DNA of 37,693 nt from Didymodactylos carnosus (Eukaryota > Rotifera > Eurotatoria > Philodinida > Philodinidae). Location: NCBI GenBank assembly GCA_905250885.1, contig CAJNOQ010001001.1:1-37693 (forward strand), written 5' to 3'. This document shows, one piece after another, positions 13,535 through 25,278 of this stretch. Position numbers and translations under genes: made by a program. The notes under the pieces were generated by a model. It had not been told where the DNA came from and did no database searches. It saw only the letters and a program-made list of their open reading frames with translations. How positions within the stretch are numbered: position 1 is the first letter of the stretch; the number at the start of each line of letters is the position of its first letter.

Positions 13535-16500
13535 TTAAGCTACAGCTGCAGCTGGTACATTCATCTTTCGTTCAATATCGGCACAATATTTTTCTGGTAC
13601 ACCAGCACGACTATAAAACAGACAAAAATATTGGATAACAACAAATATTTTGTTTCAGCAAAAAATCAATAATAATCAGAATATAAAATAAGGAGAACAC
13701 ATAGAGAACTCTGCATAATGCTTAACTTAGCGCTCGACTACAATGTGAACATCATAAACGAGTAAGTTAAGTGACTCATTTCGAGAGGCTTTATTAGATA
13801 CTGTTAAATATCTAAACAATGTAAATATTTTTCACCTACCGTAAGTCATTTAACTTTTGTCTTTTGATTTCATCTAATTTCAATCGTCTCATTCTTGCTT
13901 CATCATCTAATCTTGCACCTTCATCAAAGAATGCAGTACGATCCTCGACTTTTTGCTTTTCATGAGTGATAATCTGATCGCGTAATTCATCAGCATAACG
14001 ATTACGTTTTGATAAACGATTTACTTCAACATTGTGTTCTTTTTCAGCCAATTCCAATTGAGCTCTAGAACGATGAAATGTATTTATATCAATTACAGTA
14101 CTAATTAAGCGAAGAAGAAGTGTGCGAAAAGGCTAAGTTCACATCGCTATATTATCTTACCTTAACACTCGTTCAAATTCTGCTCGTTCTCGGGCTGCTT
14201 CAATAGCTAAATGTTGTTCTTTATTTTTCACTTGCCATTCTCTCGCCATTCTCATTTCATCTTCATTCATTTTTTTCTTTAATGTTTCCATTTTTTCACG
14301 TTCACGCCATTCACGTTCACGTCTCTCTTGTTCACGTTTAGCTCTCAAAGCGTCCTAAAATATATTAAAGAATTTTATTTACTCACCTTATTATTTAAGA
14401 TTTTTAACTAGAAAACATACCTTTTCTGCTTGTAAATCTCTTGCTCGTTCTTGTCGTGCTCTTAATCTTGCCACTTCTCGCTCTTTTTCCACCCGTTTTC
14501 TTTCCACTTCTGCTTCTTGAGCTGCTTCTCTTGCCGCTTTCGCTTTTTGAAATTCCAATACAGCTAAATCAGCGATACGATCTTGTTCTTTGCGTAAAAC
14601 ACGATTTTCTTCAATTTCACGATTAGCCGCTAATAAATCGGTCTAAAATACGATATCAATATACACAAAGTCCCATATTTTTCTAGTGTACTTTTCTCAA
14701 TAAATTTAGTCAACACATCACTTTTGGATATGGCTAAGAAGAGTAAACATTGTGATATTGCTAGAATCTTACTGCCAATTTTTTTTGTCCTTCTTTTCTC
14801 TTTGAAAATTCTTCCCAATCCTTTTCTTGTAATTTTTGCATGTATTCGAGCATGGCCTGATTTTCTTGTTCACGAATTTCTTCCTTGTACATTTTTTCTT
14901 TATCATTCTCTTCAATTTGTTTCAATATTAAACTGGCACCTCTGTAATAAACACACAAAAAATCTCGAATTAAATTAGATTATTACAGAAGAAAAGACAT
15001 ACTCTTTCGCCTGTAAATGTCGACGTTTTTCAATTTCTTCTTGTATTTTTAATGAATTCAATCGTTCAATTTCCATCATCATATCTAAACGTTTATCTTC
15101 ATCTTTCATCTCCCTTTTAACTTGCTGTTTTTCAAGTATTTGTGCATCACGAATTGCATGACACTTAGCATTTAAAATTAACTAGATAGAAAAAAATTTG
15201 AAAATTATATTTTACTTCGATTAATTAATATTTTGAAGAATGTGCTTTTTTGTTCACGCATAGCTATTAGCAGTTTTTAGTGTTACATACCTCATTTAAA
15301 TGTTTGATTTCATCTTCTTGTTCTTGTCTTAATTCGTTCGCTCGTTTGAGCATATACTCGGCTTCCTCTTTCGCTTCTTGATCCACATCTTCTAATTGGG
15401 TATTTTTCTTACGTCTCAAATCATATTCTTGCATTGCTTTTTTACGACGTTCTAATTCTTCCTAGAATATAATATTATATAGACTTTACAAACGTATTTT
15501 CATAATTTTCTACATTATTCTTACTTCAACACATTCTCGATTTTGTTTTGATTGTTGAACTTCCTGTTCTCGAACTACTTTTGGTTGAACTTTAGCTGCA
15601 TTTGATAAACGTTGATATGTGGCCGTGTCAATAATCACAGATGTACATGTGGGATCTTCGGGAACACTATGAAGAGAAAACACAGACTTTATTTAGATAT
15701 CGTCTTTTATGAATAAATGCTCACATAATATCTCTGATAAGATCTTTTGTTATATGTCGAACATATTCTTTTTTGTATGGGCCAATATTTTTTGTTGGGC
15801 GAGTAGAAGGTTCAGGTTGATTTGATAGAAAATCATGATCTTGTTCTGAAAATAAATAGGAGAAGAAGTGGAGCAAAGTATTAACATCTAAAACTATCAT
15901 CATCAACATTCAGTAACTCAAATAGAATTTTTAGACTTTTGGACCGTTTTTCATAGAGTTAAAATGGTTACATTCAGCGTTTTTTGCTTGAACATGGAAT
16001 CGTTTTGACTAATACCGGTTCTAACATAGACGATCTCTCTGTTCCTCTTTTACGTGACTCAGAATTGTGTTTATATTTTCACAAGTCTTTTGTACAGACA
16101 AATCTGATTACTCAATTAATTGGTTAATTTTTACACAGCGCAATTGAGCCTGCTAGCGTTCTTTGCCTTAAAAGAACCCTGCAATGTCATGAATAAAATC
16201 CATAGCATTAAATTAACAAAAAATACTGCAATATATCAATGTTTTTTTCGAAAAACGCAACTAATTGCCAAACAATCGAAAGCAATAAACGAGAAAGGGT
16301 CAGTAATTTTGTGAAACTGAAACTTTGATCTTTTTTTTGCGCACGTATGCAAACGAGAAAGAAAAAAAGAATAACCGGATGCTATTTTAGTCTGATTCGT
16401 ACTTCGCTTTTCAGTCATGTGTTTTTCAGAACAAACATTGTTAGGAATTCGTGAAAAAGTTTTAGGCAGCGTTTTATCTAGGTTTCGTTTTTCAACTGGG

Positions 16501-16867
16501 CAGTTGAAATTCTCGGCGGAGCTATTGACTAAAACAATTTTTGCTAAAACGAAATTAGCTATTTATTTTCGGAGAGGCGGCGCTAACCCGGCCCACCCAC
16601 TAGATAAATCACTGGCTCTAGACCAAACATTCAAAAGAACTTTTGGCCATGATTCCACTTCCGTAGTTGCACTATTGTTAGGGATAGAAAATACGTACGC
16701 AGATTATTCTGTTGTTTTTCTGCTCTCATTCGTGCAGCCGTTGTCAGTCGATGTGGTGTGCCAAATAATGTTTCATCGACCGTCGATTGACAATTTACTG
16801 TACGGTAACGATAATTAGTTTTCTTTGCCCCATTTGAACCAGCCGACGGCGGAGTTGTGGCACTCAT
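13535..16867 (-). CDS. CFAP45: Cilia- and flagella-associated protein 45
   Basis: CFAP45 (CCDC19/NESG1) is a long helical microtubule inner protein inside the doublets of motile cilia; the human protein binds AMP and supports ciliary beating. Exons from the start, in window coordinates: 16867-16699, 15845-15725, 15666-15525, 15461-15291, 15181-15003, 14941-14773, 14642-14421, 14354-14161, 14064-13840, 13610-13535. They total 1668 bases, 555 aa, against 551 in human, with every junction in frame. Family signatures include NYRYRTVNCQSTVDETLFGT near the N-terminus, RDIIVPEDP, the very conserved LILNAKCHAIRDAQILEKQQ, REQENQAMLEYMQKLQEKDW, DALRAKREQERREREWRERE and the end RAGVPEKYCADIERKMNVPA. The body is almost continuous Glu/Lys/Arg-rich coiled coil. 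A splice-acceptor-like CCTGTAG lies just before the ATG, so a 5' UTR intron or trans-spliced leader is possible. Confidence 0.97.
15846..16698 (-). other. 853-base intron 1 of CFAP45
   Basis: By far the longest intron of the gene; the others are 53-229 bases. It joins NNL to QQDHDF across a phase-1 codon. It includes a relatively GC-rich block (GGAGAGGCGGCGCTAACCCG near 16571) and a 133-aa plus-strand open frame that runs into the antisense of exon 1. No protein family was recognised and no terminal repeats were found. Confidence 0.7.
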
Positions 16868-18516
16868 AGGCTACAGGATAGAAATAGAAATGTTATACTA
16901 TTCCTCATTGAAAAAATTTCCAATAACTTCTGCCTAACGTTCGATCCTACTGAATTTTAGATAATAATGGAGAAAAGAATTAAAAGGTTCAATTTATTAG
17001 GATATTCTTCGTGAGAACGTGCCCGTCATGCTTCACCGTACGCTATCAAACTTCATACGGTTGTACATTAGCAATGAAGAAAAGATTAGGGTAGTTTGTT
17101 CAATCTGAACCAAATTGTTTGATGCTATGCGTGCCTACATACCATTATTCTATGTTGTTAATACGACAGCTTGACTATATAGCATAACAGAACCCTAAGT
17201 TACTTAATTCTTATTCTTTTAAATTTCTTTTTTTTTGCCATTCGTCATCTTCTATATCCTAGCAACGACCTCTAAGGATATAACTCTGAGTTTAACGAAC
17301 TGTATAAAGTCAAAACATATTAATATAACAGATTGCCAATTTTTCTATTATAACAGACTATAGTGACTTATAAGTATAAATATGATGGACATTAAATTTT
17401 GCCAGAAGACTTGACCAATATCATTATGTCACACATGTGCATCATTATCATATACGTCAGTAATAATAATAACCATCGCATTCAAGATAAGTTATCGCGG
17501 ATTATTTGTCGTACGATGAAAACAATCATCAACTTACAGTACAGAGAATTTATATCTTTAGCGATTCATTTTGAATATTTTCAATTAAATAGTATAACAA
17601 AACATCCGCAATGGTTTTTAATAACTCTTTTTTAATTATGATTGTAACTATTTCACTGTATCGGTAGATTATCTTCCGTAGTATTCCTCGTTGAATTGAA
17701 CAGAGATTTGTTTTGCAGACAAAATAATGAAATTGACTAATTACAGAATGGAAAAGTTTTTTCTTTTTTCGAACAATTGGGTATTCGACATGTCTACTAC
17801 AGTCGATATCTATTCCAGTGGTTGTACTATCTATAAGCTTTTTTTTAATTGACTCATTTGAACTTAGGGAAATAAAAACAAATTTTCTTTTTCTTGATAA
17901 AACTGACTTTTTTTTCAGAAATAAATGTGTACAATCCACTATCGGAGCCACACGTTTTACGGGACTAATATTAATTTTTCTGCACATAATGATGATGTAA
18001 CGGAAGCTTATCTTGTACTGCTCTGTATATTTTTTATTGCCAGGTGAGATTTTACTCCAGATGACTCATTATATGAGGCATTGTATTGCATTTTACTCTC
18101 GCCCACGTTCTCACGTCACAGCACTCGAATAGTAAAACATTCATTTTCTAGAAGTGGAAGTAGAGTTTGAGCGACTTCTTCGCACGATTTTAGTAGTAAA
18201 TATTTCACCTTGTGTAAGAGAATACAAAATAAACAATTAACAAATAAACAGCTGTTTACGTCATATGAATGCATGAAGACCTCAGAAATAAAAGGGAGAA
18301 AGAGAGAAGAAATATAATTTTTAGTCATAATTAGTGCTCGATCCATTAGAGTTTACGTCCAGTAATTGGAAGTCATTTTGCTTTTGGGAAGGTTAACACC
18401 TGATGCCTTAGTAATGTTGTTAAATTGTATATCTTCATTTTAGATACTCTTTTCGTTTATTCTGTACAGTTTTATTTATTTATACATATTTTTCGTGTCA
18501 GATTATTTTTCACAGA
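16868..18516. other. Divergent intergenic region between CFAP45 and the first CHMP4 gene
   Basis: The two genes are transcribed away from each other, so both promoters lie here. A 145-aa minus-strand open frame (17550-17987) is Lys/Ile/Ser-rich with no recognised domain and no sign of splicing; I do not call it a gene. No clear repeat was found. Confidence 0.5.
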
Positions 18517-19939
18517 ATGCCACTAGGTGTATTTCAACGTTTATTTGATTTTGGCTCTAAAAAAGACGAGAAAATATCATCACAAGACGCCATACAACGT
18601 TTACAAGATGTCGAAGATTTATTGAATAAAAAAGTTCAATTTCTAGGTAGGATTGTTTGATCGAAATAGTTAAATGAGGGAATAAATAAAACTGTTTCAC
18701 TAGATTAAGTTAATGTATTTTAATAAGAGTACGGCATTAACAGTTTCACTTTGCTCTTTTTTTCTTTTATATGTTTTTTTCCTCAATATTGTTCTTTCAC
18801 GAGACTAATAATTTATTATGCGCTATTTAGAAACAAAAGTTGATGAAGAAAAACAGACGGCAATTAAATGTTCAAAAGCATCGAATAAACGTGGAGCATT
18901 AAATGCTTTAAAACGAAAAAAACGTTATGAAAAAGCGTTGCTACAATTGGATGGTACATTGACAACACTTGAGACCCAACGTGAGCATTTACAAAATGCA
19001 TCAACGAATATGGACGTATTGAAAGTAATGAAAAATGCTGCTGGAGCATTGAAAAAAACAAATCAAAATTTAGATGTTGATACAGTACACGATTTAATGG
19101 ACGATTTAGCTGAACAAAATGAAACAGGTAATACATAAACAAAAAAAGAATGGATGATGATTCCACCTACCACTACCAGTTTACCCTTATTTACAATAAT
19201 TGTAAATACGAGTGCAATTGTTAACAAACGCGCTATGTTATTTATGTGTGTATGAAGCATTTGTTTCCTCAGAGTTTGGAGCACTCGGCTATATCGATTG
19301 CATTCATAAAAAATCTCTACTACTCGCTTTTTACTCATGGGATTGGGCTTTAATTGTATGTCTATCACTGTGTATTTTTATGATATTAGAAGAACTCGAT
19401 CTATTTTTTATCCCTATTATTAAAAAGTTTGAGATTTGTGTGACGCTTGAACTATGAGTCTCATGATCTCAGCTTCTGGAGCACCTAGGGAAGATCTGTA
19501 AACGGATTCTTAATCAGACTGATCCGCCATTGAATCATTTCTTTGTCAAATCTTCGTTAGGTCAACAGGAGGGGGGGGGCACAAGATAAGAAAGAATATT
19601 TACTATAACAGAGAAGCGATAGCCGTCGTAGCGCGCGGGTAGTGTACTAGTATAGATTATAATTCTGTTTTATCTGATTACTTTGTTTTATTTCTCACTT
19701 TAGCACAAGAAATTGCTACAGCCATATCGTCACCTTACATGACAGGTTCTGAATATATTGATGATGCTGAACTAGAACGTGAGTTAAATGCACTGGCTGC
19801 AGATGAAGATCGAAAAGATATGGAAAGAATGGGCCCACTACCAGATGTGCCGAATATAAAATTACCTACCAGAGAAACGACTAAAGTAAATCAAAAAGAA
19901 TTAGATGAATTAGCAGCATTAGAACAATGGGCAACATAA
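18517..19939 (+). CDS. CHMP4: ESCRT-III core subunit CHMP4 (SNF7), paralogue 1
   Basis: CHMP4/SNF7 polymerises on membranes to drive scission away from the cytoplasm in multivesicular body formation, abscission and membrane repair. Exons 18517-18646, 18831-19127 and 19704-19939 give 663 bases, 220 aa, typical of the family. Hallmarks: a short hydrophobic/basic N-terminus (MPLGVFQRLFDFGSKKDEK), the helical hairpin with DAIQRLQDVEDLLNKKVQFL, ALNALKRKKRYEKALLQLDG and TLTTLETQREHLQNAS, the LMDDLAEQNE linker helix, and the acidic C-terminal half. The end, LDELAALEQWAT, matches the amphipathic helix that binds the Bro1 domain of ALIX-type proteins. Introns fall within FLE (phase 1) and after AEQNET (phase 1). 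CACAG directly precedes AATG, so a spliced or trans-spliced leader may end there. AATAAA follows about ten bases after the stop. Confidence 0.95.
19128..19703 (+). other. 576-base intron 2 of CHMP4 paralogue 1
   Basis: Long for this window. It contains a run of nine G residues near 19572 and a small GC-rich patch (GTAGCGCGCGGGTAG near 19627). An open frame at 19212-19457 has no recognisable content. Confidence 0.7.
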
Positions 19940-21351
19940 CATAATTAATAAAAACTTAAATCTAATAGAGATGCAGACAATCAATCAAACAAATCCTTTC
20001 ATAAACTTTTGCTGTTATTTTTCTTGCCACTAGTTGTTTGTTTTCTTTCTTGGTCAAATATGTTGCACCTTTGTCAGTATTAATGTCGTATGTGAGTGTG
20101 TATTGTACTACAGTACATCGTATTTCCTTGCTTGTTATTTAACGCTCTTCGTCGAAATCTATTTTGTGCAAGATGAAACCACGAACAATAATTCTTTATT
20201 GTCTTTCTACTTCATTCATAACGTAAATTACACATTCTTATCTCATTCTGTTAGTTCCCTTTTGCTTCTTTTTTTGTTATTTTATTGCATAATAAACAAT
20301 CTAAACCTTGATGAACTTGTTCTAATGAAACTATTTTTTTTTATGTTAAACGACAGAAGAGAAATTATTATTATATACCGAATTTTCTTTTTGGCGAATT
20401 TTGAATTCACGACTCTCAGCCAAACATCAGATTGAATGAGAGCTTTTTGATGTGAATAAGACTTTTATACAATATTCTGTAGTTATCATAGTCCCAAGAT
20501 TTTAGAATTTACTTATGGAGAGCAAAAGTATTTTCTTTTTCTCTTCATAGAATTAAGTTTTTACGACTCAAGATCGCTTAAAGACTAAAATCTTTATCCT
20601 ATTTTGAAAAACTTTTCAGAAGATAGTTTAATTAAGTAAGTTCTCGATATTGAACCTCATGTTTAGCTACTTTATTTCTATCTATAGTTTCATTGTGAAT
20701 TTTTATTCTTACATTTATCACTTAGAACTAATAATAGCCTATTTTCTGATATGGATGGTGATAGGGTTACGAAAATAGGTGTATACTCTAGACAGAGATC
20801 GGCTCTTTCGATCCTATTAGCAGCATAGGCGTGAGGAAAAAATATTTACTGTAGTATGCCTAGTTTCATTTTCTCATTTTCGTTTCTTAATAGATATATG
20901 CAAATGTTATTTGTTTTTTTCTTTTTTTTCTTTTTGTCATTAAAGTAAATATTTAGATGATTGAAACGCATTTTTTAAAACAAAACAGATGTTGTGTGCT
21001 TGAGTGTATTTTTTAGCATAGACTTTGAAAGTTAGTTGATATCATCAATGATCATGCGTCACACTCATTTATAATACAAATATACAAATGTTTGCTTAGT
21101 ATCATTAGAATTAGGGAAGTTTGAGAGAAGTATATCTTAGTTGAACAAGTAATATGATGATTTTTCTTTGTTGAACTTAATTTTTTCATCTTAGCAGGAA
21201 AGAGATGAATTCTAATCGTATTACATATTCTCAGAATTGAATTAGTTTTATGACTCTAAATGTTATATCTAAACATTGCTGTTTTATTTTAATCCTTTTA
21301 GATAAGCTTCATTTCACTTGTTTAAAATTGTTAATATTTATTTCACAACAA
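19940..21351. other. Intergenic region between CHMP4 paralogues 1 and 2
   Basis: It holds the 3' UTR of paralogue 1 and the promoter of paralogue 2. A T-rich 133-aa open frame at 20034-20435 is Phe/Leu/Tyr-rich and reads like translated UTR. No repeat was recognised. Confidence 0.5.
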
Positions 21352-22299
21352 ATGGGTGATTCAAAAGGTGGAAAAAGTTTTGTATCGCGAATGTTTGGTG
21401 GTACAAAAAGTGGTGGTCAACAGAAAAAGGCGAATACACCACAAGAAGCTATACAACAACTGCGTGATGTTGAAGATGTATTGACAAAAAAGGTGGAGTT
21501 TTTAGAAGGAAAAATAAATGAGGAAACAGAGAAAGCAAGACGGGATGCACGGACAAATAAACGAAATGCATTAATGGCATTGAAACGAAAAAAACGTTTA
21601 GAAAAACAGTTGCAGCAAATTGATGGTACATTAACAACATTAGAATATCAAAGAGAAGCGTTGCAGGTACGATACAATAGAAAACTAGATCCTATTTCCA
21701 TATTTGCATGAAAAATAAAAATTTTCGTTAGAAAAAGTATTTAAAATTCTTCTTTCTACTTCATAATTTCAAAAATGATCTGTTCGATAATTTTGAATAT
21801 GGTATTGTTGTTTTAGAATGCATCAATGAATGGTCAAGCATTTAACGCTTTACAAACTGCAACAAATGCGTTGAAAAATGTTCATAAAGAATTAAATATA
21901 GAAAGTGTACAAGATATTATGGACGATTTAGCTGAACAACATGAATTATCGACAGAAATTGCCAGTGCCATATCGAATCCAATCGGTAAGTGATAAAATA
22001 TTTTGAACATAAACTAATTAAAGGATAAGAAACAATATACTCTCTGATTACAATAGACAGTATATATAAAAGAGATATTATTTCTAGGATTTGGTACAGA
22101 ATATGATGATCGTGAATTAGAAGATGAATTAGCTGCTTTAGAACAAGAATCATTGGCTAAAGAAATGCAACAAATTGGTCCAATCGAACTACCATCTGTT
22201 CCCACACATCTTCCCATACCTGCTAATAGTTATAAACAACCGGCATCAAAAGCTAAAAATAATTCCGACTTAGAAGAGTTAGAAAAATGGGCATCATAA
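21352..22299 (+). CDS. CHMP4: ESCRT-III core subunit CHMP4 (SNF7), paralogue 2
   Basis: Same family and role as paralogue 1. Exons 21352-21666, 21817-21985 and 22088-22299 give 696 bases, 231 aa. The start MGDSKGGKSFVSRMFGGTKS is preferred over an in-frame upstream ATG at 21250: the region between is Ile/Leu/Cys-rich and unlike any CHMP4, while the chosen start gives the usual short N-terminus. Core motifs: PQEAIQQLRDVEDVLTKKVE, ALMALKRKKRLEKQLQQIDG, TLTTLEYQREALQ and VQDIMDDLAEQHELSTEIAS. The C-terminus, SDLEELEKWAS, has the ALIX-binding helix with its Trp. The introns (after EALQ, phase 0; within the Gly after NPI, phase 1) do not match those of paralogue 1. A GT-rich microsatellite lies in the 3' UTR. 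Confidence 0.96.
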
Positions 22300-22329
22300 C
22301 TTTTTTCATTGAAAGACAGTACTCCGGTG

Positions 22330-22357
22330 TATATGTGTGTGTGTATGTGTGTGTGTA
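22330..22357. repeat. GT microsatellite
   Basis: Imperfect run of TG dinucleotides broken by TATG, in the presumed 3' UTR of CHMP4 paralogue 2. Confidence 0.8.
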
Positions 22358-22624
22358 CTTCTCATCGTTTCTCCCTTCTAAAACTACTTGTACCTTAAGG
22401 TGCTCTCTTCTCTTTACTTAATGTGTATGTGTGCAAAACAGTATGATAAATAAATATTGGCACACCTATATATATTTTGTTTTTTACATTCGGGTTATTT
22501 GTTTATACGCTCAAAAAGTTCCTTTTTGTTGTCTGTATTTGATGGTTATTATGTGTTGTTGTTCGTTTCGTTCTTTGTTTCTAAATTTGAAGAAAAACGA
22601 CATTCCAATCGTATTTGTCTTTAG

Positions 22625-22851
22625 GACGCACTATCCGAGTGGCTTGTATAGCCTTTTTTGTTGTATCGATTCTAGTCTTCCTCTGTAAAGAGAATTCAAT
22701 GGACTTATTTTCAGAGAGACGTCAACATGTCGATAGATTAATCTCGTTTGAAAAAAAATTAGAATTTCATCTAAATCAGTGCAAAGAGTGCATGTCTACG
22801 AATAATCTAGTTATTCTTCAAAATATGTGTTACATTAAGGATGATGGATAA
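22625..22851 (+). pseudogene. Possible exon fragment of a type II membrane protein
   Basis: A splice-acceptor-like TTTGTCTTTAG ends at 22624 and is followed by an open frame reading GRTIRVACIAFFVVSILVFL, then a polar, Cys-containing stem (residues such as ERRQHVDRLISFEKKLEFHL) up to a TAA. One basic-flanked hydrophobic segment followed by a helical stalk resembles the signal anchor of Golgi type II proteins. There is no ATG in frame at the start, no clear 5' exon and no catalytic domain downstream. It is either a detached gene fragment or chance; I cannot name a family. Confidence 0.25.
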
Positions 22852-24298
22852 GAAAGAGTTCAAATTTTTTTATTAACTAGATATATGTGTATGAAGGATT
22901 ATTAAGACATCTGATATATCTAATAAAATTTTAAAAATTACTTCTCTTTCTGATTCACTCAAATACACACAGTTGGAATGATCGTTCAAATTTTCTTGTT
23001 TCTCTCCATTGTATATTGCAGAGATGCACAAAAACTAATTTAAACTTGCTTTTTTGGTATTTTTTTTTTTTTGTATTTACGAAATCAACTTTTTCTTCGT
23101 GTTTAATTGATTATTTGTGATTTTTTAAAAGAAAACTTTTTTTGTCTCGTTTTTTTTCCCAATGTGTGTATCGCTGTGTGAACATATATATTATATATGG
23201 ATAAGCCTCATCTTTAATCTTCTTTTTTTGTCTTGATAAGTATTCAAACAACAAGATTTTTCCTTTCGTTTTTTTTTGTACGATTATTATCATATACACG
23301 TGTCTATAGTCCGTTTTAAAAATAAAAAATTATATAAAAATTTAACTTTACTTTTATTTTATTAATAAATTGATGAAATGAATTAGTTAATCTACAATTT
23401 TTCAAGTGACAAATGACAAAAAACGTTTCTACATTTATTTTCTATATTATTAGTTCCATGTAGATGAGAGTAAATGAGAAATGTTGTCAACAAAAACAAA
23501 TAAGATGATGTTAGTACTACGATCTCTGTTTTCATCATTTATTTTATCTATGAAATTAAAATTATTTTAAAACATATACATCAAATAGTTTATCGAAAAT
23601 TTAAAATTATTTTTTTATCTAAAAATAACGATTGCTTTTAGAAGAGAGAACTTTTATAGTGTTGAGCACGAATTGTTAGTGCCTAGAGATATTGATAGTT
23701 TTACTGATATTCTTGGACTTTCTAAGCTTTCAGGACATGTGAACTCAATATTCTTGAGCTCATTTTACGAAAAAACTCAAGTGCCTGAATTGAGTCAAAG
23801 ATAAGTCGGACTTAAGTGAAATTTAAGTTTTTTCGTGAAATAAGTTTCTGCTTTTGTGGTTTCTAATTCGTCCTTATTTATTCTGTAAAAACTCTTTAAA
23901 AGTTGAAGAAAAACTTTTATTTCGTAGAATAATTAAAATATTATTCGGAAAGTAGCAAAAACAATTTTGCACTTTACGCAATCAATACGAGCACATAGCG
24001 CTGAACAGGTAATTCAACCATGTACATTTCTTCCGTTTTCTAGTGAGAGATCACTAGTCTAACTACTATACACTGTTATTAACCAAAGAATAAACCAATG
24101 AATGTATTATCTTTATCATCATCATCATCATCGTCATCAAGAGGTTTCTACTATATAATGTAAAAGAAAATATTGACTTTCGTCGTATCTTTTATTGATT
24201 TATTTAATATATTATGTAATTAAATCGTCTGAAATCAAATGTGAAATATTTCAGAGAACAGTTTTACTTTTAAGACTTTCTCATGATGGTTCTGATAT
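22852..24298. other. AT-rich intergenic DNA with a small inverted repeat
   Basis: No gene seen. An imperfect inverted repeat built on CTTGAG...ACGAAAAAACTC (23753-23781) and AAGTTTTTTCGTGAAATAAG (about 23825-23844) is present, similar in flavour to the CTTAAGT cluster near 1.4 kb. An (ATC)n run lies near 24115-24137, and AGTGAGAGATCACT near 24042 is a short dyad. Confidence 0.5.
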
Positions 24299-24489
24299 GA
24301 ACAATATATTTTTAGATAATGAATATTAGGTAATATGAAATAAATCAGCAAAGTTTAATTATGATTGACTTTAGGTTGCTAGTACAAACGGAAATCTGAT
24401 AAAAAGTTGATGTAAACAAAGTTCAACAGAGACAACATTCAAATATATATTGTGTTCGAGTTATGATTTAAATTGTGGTAACAAGAGTT
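24299..24489. repeat. Left arm of a 190-bp inverted repeat
   Basis: Begins GAACAATATATTTTTAGATA and runs to ...GGTAACAAGAGTT. It is matched in reverse complement by 24772-24961 with only a handful of differences (such as AATGAATATTAGGTAATATG against AACGAATATTAGGCAATATG), which I judge above 95% identity. Confidence 0.9.
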
Positions 24490-24771
24490 AGAAAGCAATT
24501 GAACTGTTTATGAATATTTTCAAAAACAATCAGATTCTAAAATAATTTACCATTAGTTGTATAATAAAGATAAGAAAAGAATATATATCCCGGTCTCTTC
24601 GCCCTCAATATAGTCAACTTAACCAAAGTGCAAAGGGGTCGCTAAGCTATGAGGATCAGTTCTGACAACAGAAGCTTCATGGACATTGAGTGTTGCGCGC
24701 GACCCATGGCTATAGTCGTGAAACATGTGAAGAGATTGAAGATTCTGTATAAAATAACCAACGGCTATCCG
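24490..24771. other. 282-base centre of the inverted repeat
   Basis: Single-copy sequence within the window between the two arms. It includes a less AT-rich block (about 24590-24720) containing GTTGCGCGCGACCC. No open frame of note. Confidence 0.6.
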
Positions 24772-24961
24772 ACTCTTGTTACCACAATTTAAATCATAAC
24801 TCGAACACAATATATATTTGCATGTTGTCTCTGTTGAACTTTGTTTACATCAACTTTTTATCAGATTTCCGTTTGCACTAGCAACCTAAAGTCAATCATA
24901 ATTAAACTTTGCTGATTTATTTCATATTGCCTAATATTCGTTATCTAAAATATATTGTTCT
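24772..24961. repeat. Right arm of the 190-bp inverted repeat
   Basis: Reverse complement of 24299-24489. No duplication of flanking bases was found, so it may be a fold-back element or a local palindrome rather than a cut-and-paste insertion. Confidence 0.9.
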
Positions 24962-25278
24962 TATCTAAAGGTTATAATAATACAAAATGATCTAAAGAGT
25001 ACCAAAAAACCAATTATTCATGATACTGGTATAGTCCATTGATTGAAAGTCCCGCACATTGAGTGAACAGTTATATTTTCTTTTCTTGCATGGATTTAGT
25101 CAGATATACAGGTGAAAAATGTATTCTTTTGTTTAATATTATCGTAAAAAAATATAGTTTTTTTTCTGATATTGTTTTATTTATTTGCATGCATATGTGT
25201 ATTTTCTCTACTTTTTGTTTATTAAACTACCTTAGTTTTCAATTGAAAGATATGAATAATTGTCCTGTTTGAGGAATT

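Noticed and set aside
16417..16818. 133-aa plus-strand open frame
   Set aside because: It lies antisense to CFAP45 exon 1 and intron 1. The exon part is explained by the real gene on the other strand, and the intronic part matches nothing I know.
17550..17987. 145-aa minus-strand open frame between CFAP45 and CHMP4 copy 1
   Set aside because: Lys/Ile/Ser-rich without domain signature, in the shared promoter region of two divergent genes; length alone is weak evidence at this AT content.
20034..20435. 133-aa plus-strand open frame after CHMP4 copy 1
   Set aside because: Phe/Leu/Tyr/Cys-rich translation of T-rich 3' UTR; no domain and no intron structure.
21250..21351. Upstream in-frame ATG that would lengthen CHMP4 copy 2
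   Set aside because: The extra 34 residues are hydrophobic and unlike any CHMP4; the ATG at 21352 gives the normal family N-terminus.
24115..24140. (ATC)n run as a possible CRISPR or satellite
   Set aside because: Simple trinucleotide microsatellite only; no spaced repeats anywhere in the window resemble a CRISPR array.
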